Below, piece by piece: positions 6,294-11,026 of a stretch of DNA of 11,026 nucleotides. The notes beneath the pieces are model-generated. The model worked only from the letters and a program-made list of their open reading frames with translations. It made no database searches and was not told the DNA's origin. Both the position numbers and the translations under genes were made by a program. How positions within the stretch are numbered: the stretch's first letter is position 1; each line of letters opens with the position of its first letter. The stretch lies in assembly GCA_964346395.1 (NCBI GenBank), contig CAYFUT010000081.1:1-11026 (forward strand). The letters run 5' to 3'. Source of the stretch: CAYFUT01 sp964346395. GTDB lineage: Bacteria > Bacillota > Halanaerobiia > Halobacteroidales > Halobacteroidaceae.

Positions 6294-6926
6294 ATGATGG
6301 AGGATAGTTATAAAACAGTAGCTAACGATATGCGGGTGCGGACTAAAATAAAAAAGTGCAAGTTCATAACTTCTATCAAAAATGTAAATACTGTTAAGGA
6401 AGCAGAAAATTTCATAACAGATACTGCTGAAGAATTTGTTGATGCAACGCATAATGTTTACGCATTTAAAGTGGGTTTGGGAGACCAGGCAGTGACAAGA
6501 TGTAGTGATGACGGCGAACCGTCTGGTTCATCAGGGCCGCCTGCTTTACAGGCATTGGAAGGTGAAGGATTGACTAATGTAGCTGTAGTAGTAACTCGGT
6601 ATTTCGGCGGGGTTAAGCACGGAGTAGGGGGATTGATTAGAGCTTATGGCGGTTGTGTGCGAGAAGCGATTACAGAAGCAGGAATTGAAGAAAAGGATAG
6701 ATATTTAGAATTAAGCATTGCTATTTCTCCTGATTTAATGGGGCGAGTCATTAATGATTTAGAAGGATCAGCAGGGGAAGTTAAAGATACAGTTTATGAT
6801 GATGAAGACGGACTAAAAATTATTGCGGTGATGAAACCCAGTCGGGTAGAGCCGTTTACTGAACGGATTAAAGAAGTAACTGGGGGACAAGCTGATGTGG
6901 AGCAGATAGGAGAGGAATATGTATGA
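6294..6926 (+). CDS. yigZ: YigZ / IMPACT-family protein (UPF0029 plus DUF1949)
   Basis: Bacterial member of the family that includes eukaryotic IMPACT; its biochemical role in bacteria is not settled. At 210 aa it has the standard length. The N-terminal UPF0029 domain shows DATHNVYAF (50-58), SDDGEPSGSSGPPAL (71-85) and TRYFGGVKHGVGGLIRAYG (101-119). The C-terminal ferredoxin-like DUF1949 domain spans about 138-195. The family's usual SGTAGRP reads SGSSGPP here, so the Arg is replaced by Pro. Two adjacent ATGs (6294, 6297) are both possible: GGAGGGAG at 6283-6290 suits either, and the second has the slightly better spacing. Its stop overlaps the start of the next gene in ATGA, so the two are translationally coupled. 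No enzymatic function is claimed. Confidence 0.92.
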   Translation: MMEDSYKTVANDMRVRTKIKKCKFITSIKNVNTVKEAENFITDTAEEFVDATHNVYAFKVGLGDQAVTRCSDDGEPSGSSGPPALQALEGEGLTNVAVVVTRYFGGVKHGVGGLIRAYGGCVREAITEAGIEEKDRYLELSIAISPDLMGRVINDLEGSAGEVKDTVYDDEDGLKIIAVMKPSRVEPFTERIKEVTGGQADVEQIGEEYV

Positions 6927-7531
6927 CTAAAGAAAATAGTTGGCCGAGATTTATAGTTGGTTTATTGATTCTCAGTGTTGGGTTAGTATTGACTATTAAA
7001 GCTAAATTAGGGGTTTCTCCTTGGAATGTATTTCATATTGGATTAACCAAACATTTTGACTTGACTGTCGGAAGAGCTAATCAATTGACGGGGTTAGTAG
7101 TAGTGGGATTAAGTTATATTATTGCCCGGGTGAAACCAACCATTGCTACTATAGTTAATATAGTATTAGTTGGGATTTTTATTGATTTGATTATGCCGTT
7201 ACTTCCTGTTGCTCAAGGGATAATTGAGAAATACTTGTACTTGTTTTTGGGGTTGTTTATTTTTAGCTTAGGAGTAGGGATGTACATTTCATCTCAGTGT
7301 GGAACAGGACCTAGAGATAGTTTGATGATGGCTTTAGACCGCAAATTAGATATTAAATTGGGATTAGTCAGAAATGGGATTGAATTGACGGTATTAGTAA
7401 TAGGTTATTTTCTAGGTGGTCCGGTAGGAATAGGGACTGTCTGTATTGCGCTGGGAGTTGGCCCGTTGGTAGAGTGGTCACTAAATTTAATGAATGGTTT
7501 ATTTAGTACAACTTCGGTTGAGTCAGTTTAA
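6923..7531 (+). CDS. YczE/YyaS-like multi-pass membrane protein
   Basis: Integral membrane protein of 202 aa. Hydrophobic segments are visible at about 9-27, 52-70, 72-94, 103-123, 148-164 and 166-190. It resembles the Bacillus YczE/YyaS group, whose molecular function is unknown. The protein is an internal duplication: LGVSPWNVFHIGL (29-41) and CGTGPRDSLMMAL (126-138) align, and each is followed by a short basic loop, a G-R or V-R-N turn and a hydrophobic helix. The conserved G-x-[SG]-P-x-[ND] turn after helix 1 of each half may form a paired re-entrant or substrate site; this is inference. It overlaps yigZ by 4 nt with GGAGAGG at 6909-6915 as ribosome binding site. It is shorter than YitT proteins and lacks their soluble DUF2179 tail. 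No signal peptide apart from the first helix. Confidence 0.75.
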   Translation: MTKENSWPRFIVGLLILSVGLVLTIKAKLGVSPWNVFHIGLTKHFDLTVGRANQLTGLVVVGLSYIIARVKPTIATIVNIVLVGIFIDLIMPLLPVAQGIIEKYLYLFLGLFIFSLGVGMYISSQCGTGPRDSLMMALDRKLDIKLGLVRNGIELTVLVIGYFLGGPVGIGTVCIALGVGPLVEWSLNLMNGLFSTTSVESV

Positions 7532-7540
7532 AATTAGGAA

Positions 7541-7569
7541 TTGACAAAAACCTAGTATTATGGTATGAT
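7541..7569 (+). promoter_or_regulatory. Promoter of the isc-mnmA operon
   Basis: Perfect TTGACA (7541-7546), 17-bp spacer, TATGAT (7564-7569) preceded by TG at 7561-7562 (extended -10). Start predicted near 7576, about 44 nt before iscR. It begins 10 nt after the previous stop; no terminator is visible between, so some read-through from upstream is possible. Confidence 0.85.
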
Positions 7570-7584
7570 TAACTGCAAAGAAAC

Positions 7585-7601
7585 CCAACCATAAAGGTAG
7601 G
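7585..7601 (+). promoter_or_regulatory. Possible IscR autoregulatory operator
   Basis: CCAACC-ATAAA-GGTAGG is an imperfect palindrome (5 of 6 pairs) just after the predicted start site. In addition TAGGAATT occurs twice, at 7535-7542 touching the -35 box and at 7598-7605 touching this palindrome. Rrf2-family regulators usually repress their own operon, so a site here is expected, but the exact motif for this lineage is not known to me. Confidence 0.4.
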
Positions 7602-7619
7602 AATTAGGAGGGGAGGAGC

Positions 7620-8075
7620 ATGAATCTTTCTACTAAAGGCAGGTATGGTGTTCGAGCTATGTTTGACCTAACATTACATCAAGGAGATGGGCCGATTCCT
7701 CTCCGCAATATTGCTGACAGACAAGGAGTTTCGGAGAAATATTTAGAACAGTTGATTGGTGCGCTGCGTAAAGAAGGGCTAGTCAATAGTGTTCGGGGAG
7801 CCCATGGTGGTTATTTGTTAGCAAAAGAGCCGTCGGAAATAACTATTGGCGATATCATTCGGGCGTTAGAAGGCCCGGTAGCTTTAGCTGATTGTGTAGG
7901 AACTGATCTAGAAGACTGCGAATATGAAGATGACTGCGTAATAAAATTAATCTGGCAGCAGATAAAAGATAAGATAGATGGAGTGCTGGATTCGATTACT
8001 TTAGAGGATTTACAGCAAGAAGCCGTCAATGCGCAGCAGAAGGGAAAACAACCTGGTTACATGTATCATATTTAA
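7620..8075 (+). CDS. iscR: Rrf2-family Fe-S regulator, IscR type
   Basis: DNA-binding regulator of 151 aa, a normal size for IscR. The winged helix-turn-helix spans about residues 1-70: recognition region GVSEKYLEQLIGALRKEG (36-53) and wing RGAHGGYLLAK (59-69). Cys92, Cys100 and Cys106 form the three-cysteine cluster that ligates a [2Fe-2S] centre in IscR proteins; E. coli IscR has Cys92, Cys98, Cys104 plus His107. No His follows the last Cys here (the sequence reads VIK), so the fourth ligand may differ. It heads an operon with iscS, iscU and mnmA and most likely represses it when clusters are plentiful. ATG 7620 follows a long purine-rich Shine-Dalgarno (7607-7618). CymR is an alternative Rrf2 member, but it lacks the cysteine cluster. 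Confidence 0.9.
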   Translation: MNLSTKGRYGVRAMFDLTLHQGDGPIPLRNIADRQGVSEKYLEQLIGALRKEGLVNSVRGAHGGYLLAKEPSEITIGDIIRALEGPVALADCVGTDLEDCEYEDDCVIKLIWQQIKDKIDGVLDSITLEDLQQEAVNAQQKGKQPGYMYHI

Positions 8076-8082
8076 ATTTAAG

Positions 8083-8192
8083 CTCATACGCGTTAACTTG
8101 ATGTATATTTTTCTAAACAACTTTAATTTAAATACTAAGGGATTATAAAGTTTATTTTTTAGTGTCAACTAATTTAAGTTAACGGCTATGAG
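8083..8192 (+). repeat. Nested long-range inverted repeat between iscR and iscS
   Basis: Outer arms at 8083-8099 and 8176-8192 pair at 15 of 17 positions, with one 2-nt mismatch. Inside, CTAAA (8113-8117) pairs with TTTAG (8158-8162), and AACTTTA (8119-8125) with TAAAGTT (8146-8152). The arms are flanked by TTTAAG (left) and TTCAAG (right), a near direct repeat. It holds no reading frame of note. It could be a structured leader or attenuator in the isc mRNA, or a small non-coding mobile relic. The pairing is seen; the function is unknown. Confidence 0.6.
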
Positions 8193-8227
8193 TTCAAGCT
8201 TGTATTTTACCGAAGGGAGGAATAAAA

Positions 8228-9409
8228 TTGAAAAGAGTATATATGGATAATGCTGCTACTACGCCGACTGATCCTAAAGTAGTAGCAGCAATGAAACCTT
8301 ATTTTGAAAAGATATACGGCAATCCTTCTAGTTTTCATTCTTTTGGACGGGAAGCTCGCAATGCTGTGACTGAAGCTCGAGATAGATTAATTCAGTTAAT
8401 AGGAGCTGATAAAGCAGGCGAAATAGTATTTACAAGTGGGGGTACCGAAGCTGATAATTTTGCTATTAAAGGTGCGGCTGAGGCTTTACAGAAGGAAGGA
8501 AAACATATTATTACTTCGGCAGTGGAACATCATGCTGTGTTGCATACTTGTGAATATTTAGAAGAAGAAAGAGGTTTTGAGGTTACGTATCTTCCGGTTG
8601 ATGAAGAGGGAAAGGTAGATCCGAAGGATGTGCAAGAAGCAATTAGAGAGGACACTATTTTAATTACGATTATGTTAGCTAATAATGAAGTAGGAACTAT
8701 TCAGCCGATAGCAGAAATTGGTGAGTTAGCAAAAGAGGCTGGAATTACCTTTCATACTGATGCTGTGCAGGCAGTGGGCAATATTCAGGTTGACGTAAAT
8801 GATTTGCAGGTTGATTTGTTATCTTTATCGGCGCATAAATTTTACGGTCCTAAAGGAGTAGGGGCGCTTTATATTCGTTCAGGTACTAAGATAAATAAAT
8901 ATTTACACGGCGGAGCTCAGGAGAGAAATAGGCGGGCTACTACGGAAAATGTGCCGGCGATTGTAGGATTAGGGAAAGCGGCTGAGATGGCTGAGAAAAA
9001 TTTATCCGAAAAGCAAAGTAGAATAACAGAGTTGAGAGATAAATTAATTGCGGGAATTGAGGAAAAAATTAATCATGTAAGATTAAATGGTTCCCGCGAA
9101 CAACGTCTACCGGGAAATATTAGTTTTTGTCTTCAGTATATTGAGGGTGAATCAATTCTGATGAAGTTGGATTTAGAGGGGATAGCTGCTTCTAGTGGTT
9201 CGGCTTGTACTTCCGGCTCGTTAGATCCTTCCCATGTTTTGCTAGCTATGGGTTTATCTCATGAAGTTGCCCATGGATCTTTACGATTAAGTTTAGGCAA
9301 GTATAATACAGAGGAAGATGTGGATAAGGTATTGGAAGTATTACCTAAGGTAGTAGCTGATTTACGAGCTATGTCTCCAATTTATCAGAAAGAAATAACT
9401 GAGGGGTGA
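8228..9409 (+). CDS. iscS: Cysteine desulfurase (IscS/NifS type)
   Basis: PLP enzyme of 393 aa that turns L-cysteine into alanine and leaves a persulfide on the enzyme for Fe-S assembly and tRNA thiolation. Fold-type I aminotransferase class V features: GGTEADN (71-77), His101 stacking on PLP, Asp178 and Gln181 (HTDAVQ) binding PLP, and Lys204 in SAHKFYGPKG forming the aldimine. The catalytic Cys327 lies in SSGSACTSGS, the long-loop group I form seen in IscS/NifS rather than SufS. The usual RRAGTEN motif reads RRATTEN (235-241). TTG 8228 is used: GGGAGG at 8215-8220 is 7 nt upstream, and MKRVYMDNAATTP is the family N-terminus; the next ATG would cut five conserved residues. It lies 152 nt after iscR and 6 nt before iscU, whose ribosome binding site overlaps its stop. 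Confidence 0.95.
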   Translation: MKRVYMDNAATTPTDPKVVAAMKPYFEKIYGNPSSFHSFGREARNAVTEARDRLIQLIGADKAGEIVFTSGGTEADNFAIKGAAEALQKEGKHIITSAVEHHAVLHTCEYLEEERGFEVTYLPVDEEGKVDPKDVQEAIREDTILITIMLANNEVGTIQPIAEIGELAKEAGITFHTDAVQAVGNIQVDVNDLQVDLLSLSAHKFYGPKGVGALYIRSGTKINKYLHGGAQERNRRATTENVPAIVGLGKAAEMAEKNLSEKQSRITELRDKLIAGIEEKINHVRLNGSREQRLPGNISFCLQYIEGESILMKLDLEGIAASSGSACTSGSLDPSHVLLAMGLSHEVAHGSLRLSLGKYNTEEDVDKVLEVLPKVVADLRAMSPIYQKEITEG

Positions 9410-9415
9410 TTTAAA

Positions 9416-9829
9416 ATGGAACAGTATTCAGAGAAAGTAATGGATCATTTTGAGAATCCACGGAATGTAGGAGAGATTGAAAATCCGGATGGGGTAGGTG
9501 AAGTTGGTAACCCGCAGTGTGGCGATATCATGAAGATGTATATTAAAGTAGATAATGAACAAATTAAAGATATAAAGTTCAAGACGTTTGGCTGTGGAGC
9601 AGCAATTGCTACCAGCAGTATGACTACAGAATTAGTAAAAGGAGAATCTCTTGAGTCAGCTCGCGAATTAAGCAATCAGGCGGTAGCGGAAGCGTTAGGA
9701 GGCCTGCCGCAGGTGAAGATGCACTGTTCTAATTTAGCAGCTGATGCTCTACAGAAGGCAATTGATGATTATTTAGGTCTTGAACGAGAATATGAAGACC
9801 ATCACCATGCTGAAGGAGAAGAGAAATGA
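9416..9829 (+). CDS. iscU: Fe-S cluster assembly scaffold, IscU/NifU N-terminal type
   Basis: Scaffold of 137 aa on which iron and IscS-derived sulfur are built into a [2Fe-2S] cluster before transfer to target proteins. The three cluster cysteines are Cys35 (PQCGD), Cys60 (FGCGA) and Cys104 (MHCSNLA). The conserved Asp37 and His103 are also present. PxVKxHC at 99-104 marks IscU/NifU rather than SufU, which has an extra insertion. The C-terminus ends in an acidic His-rich tail (DHHHAEGEEK) of unknown significance, possibly metal-binding. It contains no NifU C-terminal Nfu or central ferredoxin domain. GAGGGG at 9401-9406, inside the iscS end, is the ribosome binding site. Its stop overlaps mnmA in ATGA, so the scaffold and the tRNA thiolase are translationally coupled. 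Confidence 0.94.
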   Translation: MEQYSEKVMDHFENPRNVGEIENPDGVGEVGNPQCGDIMKMYIKVDNEQIKDIKFKTFGCGAAIATSSMTTELVKGESLESARELSNQAVAEALGGLPQVKMHCSNLAADALQKAIDDYLGLEREYEDHHHAEGEEK

Positions 9830-10908
9830 CAGAATTAAATAAAAATCGAGTAGTAGTTGCTATGAGTGGCGGAGTGGACAGTTCGTTAACTGCTGCTTTA
9901 CTGAAGGAAAAGGGTTACGAAGTAATTGGCATTACAATGCAGATTTGGCCTGATGAAGAATCTCCTGCAGACAATGAAAACGGCTGCTGTTCGTTTTCAG
10001 CTGTCAATGATGCCCGGCAGGTAGCAGGTAAATTGGATATTCCATTTTATGTAGTGAATTTTGAAGATTTATTTAAGGAAACTGTTATTGAAAATTTTAA
10101 GAACCAATATGCTCAGGCGCGGACTCCTAATCCCTGTGTAGTTTGTAATAAGAAAATTAAATTTGGGGCTTTTCTGAGAAAAGCTAAAGAATTAGGAGCT
10201 TATTATATGGCGACGGGGCATTATGCTAAAATAGAACGGAATGCTGCCGGGCGTTATTTATTAAAAAAGGCTGCTGATCCGAAAAAAGATCAAACATATA
10301 TGTTATATAATATGACGCAAGAGCAATTAAGCCATACTTTGTTTCCGTTGGCGGAGCACAAGAAGACAGAAGTTAGAGAGTTGGCCCGGGAGTATGAATT
10401 GAAAATTCATGATAAGGAAGAAAGTCAAGAAATTTGTTTTATTCCTGATGATGATTATAAAAGGTTTCTAAAGGAAAATTACCCGGAAATATATACGCCG
10501 GGCCCTATCTTTGATAAAAATGGGAATCAACTGGGGGAACATGAAGGATTACCATTTTATACTATAGGCCAGAGGAGGGGACTTGGCTTAGAAAGTAATA
10601 AAAAGCGGTATGTAATAGATTTAGCCCCTGAAAGAAATGCAGTAGTAGTTGGGGATAATGAGGATACCTTTGCTAAAGAACTAGTAGCAGAACAATTAAA
10701 CTGGATTGCCTTTGCAGAATTGACGGAGCCTAAGGAAGTAAAAGCTAAAATTAGATATAATACTCCGTCCGCTAGAGCTACTATTTACCCGATGGGAAAT
10801 GAGGTGAAAGTAGTTTTTGGTCAACCGCAAAGAGCTATAACCCCTGGTCAATCTGTTGTTTTTTATGATCATGAGCTAGTGGTAGGAGGAGGAATAATAA
10901 AAAGGTAG
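9826..10908 (+). CDS. mnmA: tRNA-specific 2-thiouridylase
   Basis: Adenylates and thiolates the wobble uridine (U34) of Lys, Glu and Gln tRNAs to give 2-thiouridine, using persulfide sulfur that starts at IscS. At 360 aa it has the usual length. The N-terminal PP-loop ATPase has SGGVDSS (14-20), and the conserved TGHYAKI is at 130-136. The central tRNA-binding region includes YTIGQRRGLG (245-254). The C-terminal beta-barrel ends in GGGIIKR. Cys204 (SQEICF) matches the catalytic Cys199 of E. coli MnmA. TPNPCVVCNKKIKFG (100-114) gives Cys104 and Cys107, where E. coli has Asp99 and Cys102, so this is the CxxC-plus-Cys form, which may hold an Fe-S cluster. It is the last gene of the isc operon, starting within the iscU stop. 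No clear terminator follows. Confidence 0.95.
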   Translation: MTELNKNRVVVAMSGGVDSSLTAALLKEKGYEVIGITMQIWPDEESPADNENGCCSFSAVNDARQVAGKLDIPFYVVNFEDLFKETVIENFKNQYAQARTPNPCVVCNKKIKFGAFLRKAKELGAYYMATGHYAKIERNAAGRYLLKKAADPKKDQTYMLYNMTQEQLSHTLFPLAEHKKTEVRELAREYELKIHDKEESQEICFIPDDDYKRFLKENYPEIYTPGPIFDKNGNQLGEHEGLPFYTIGQRRGLGLESNKKRYVIDLAPERNAVVVGDNEDTFAKELVAEQLNWIAFAELTEPKEVKAKIRYNTPSARATIYPMGNEVKVVFGQPQRAITPGQSVVFYDHELVVGGGIIKR

Positions 10909-10961
10909 TATAATTAATAATAAAGTGTACCGTTGAAATTGAAAAACTTTAAAATTAATTC

Positions 10962-10990
10962 TTGACAATTTAAAGATCAGATGTTAATAT
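10962..10990 (+). promoter_or_regulatory. Promoter for a downstream gene outside the window
   Basis: Perfect TTGACA (10962-10967), 17-bp spacer, TAATAT (10985-10990, 4 of 6) preceded by TG at 10982-10983 (extended -10). It would start transcription near 10997. The last 30 bases contain no start codon with a ribosome binding site, so a leader of some length follows. Confidence 0.65.
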
Positions 10991-11026
10991 AGTTAGTGCT
11001 GCTTATGAGAAAAGTCCTTAATATTT

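Noticed and set aside
6040..6297. A forward reading frame beginning right after rarA and running through the gap to yigZ
   Set aside because: It exists only because 100 N are translated as open. The gap size is unknown, the left part is the Leu-Ser hexamer repeat, and there is no ribosome binding site before TTG 6040.
5717..6452. Minus-strand reading frames over the end of rarA, the gap and the start of yigZ
   Set aside because: They are antisense to strong coding sequence or pass through N, with no matching ribosome binding sites or family motifs.
10921..10951. Hairpin TAAAGT/ACTTTA after mnmA as terminator
   Set aside because: Six AT-rich pairs with a 19-nt loop and no following T-run are too weak to call an intrinsic terminator.
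10990..11026. Start of a T-box or other riboswitch leader after the last promoter
   Set aside because: Only about 30 transcribed bases are visible and no diagnostic element is present, so nothing can be supported.

Overview
The window is 11 kb of an AT-rich Firmicutes-type chromosome carrying ten or eleven ordinary-looking genes, all on the + strand, in short operons with strong AAGGAGG-like ribosome binding sites. The best taxonomic clue is the sucrose-phosphate synthase at 1003-2511. From memory it is very close, motif by motif, to the enzyme of Halothermothrix orenii. Together with the Clostridia-like iscR-iscS-iscU-mnmA order, this suggests a halophilic anaerobe of the Halanaerobiales. 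That placement is inference and was not searched.

Region 1 (1-2511) holds a PfkB-family fructokinase and a stand-alone sucrose-phosphate synthase 4 nt apart. Together they would turn fructose plus UDP-glucose into sucrose 6-phosphate, a route to the compatible solute sucrose. No dedicated sucrose phosphatase is fused or adjacent; a HAD phosphatase at 3887 is a speculative candidate. Region 2 (2512-3800) is a galT-like gene with its own extended -10 promoter, a perfect inverted repeat at the predicted transcription start that looks like a LacI/GalR-type operator, and a strong intrinsic terminator.

Region 3 (3760-6036) is a HAD hydrolase followed by rarA, the AAA+ replication-repair ATPase. 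Their promoter appears to take its -35 box from the loop and right arm of the galT terminator. Region 4 (6037-6293) is an assembly gap of exactly 100 N. On both sides lie degenerate hexamer repeats in opposite orientation, so the missing DNA is probably a repetitive or hairpin-forming element.

Region 5 (6220-7531) is a yigZ/IMPACT-family gene overlapping a YczE-like membrane protein gene by 4 nt. Region 6 (7535-10908) is an iron-sulfur and tRNA-thiolation operon: Rrf2/IscR regulator, cysteine desulfurase, IscU scaffold and MnmA. IscS would supply persulfide sulfur both to IscU for cluster building and to MnmA for 2-thiouridine in tRNA; IscR probably senses cluster supply. A nested inverted-repeat structure of about 110 bp separates iscR from iscS. 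A clear promoter at 10962-10990 starts the next, unseen transcription unit.

There is no tRNA, rRNA, CRISPR array, transposase or phage gene in the readable sequence, and no obviously new multi-gene system. The points most worth checking are the gap-flanking inverted hexamer arrays, the iscR-iscS structured spacer, the galT operator, the nested terminator/promoter, and the three-cysteine form of MnmA beside the Fe-S assembly genes.
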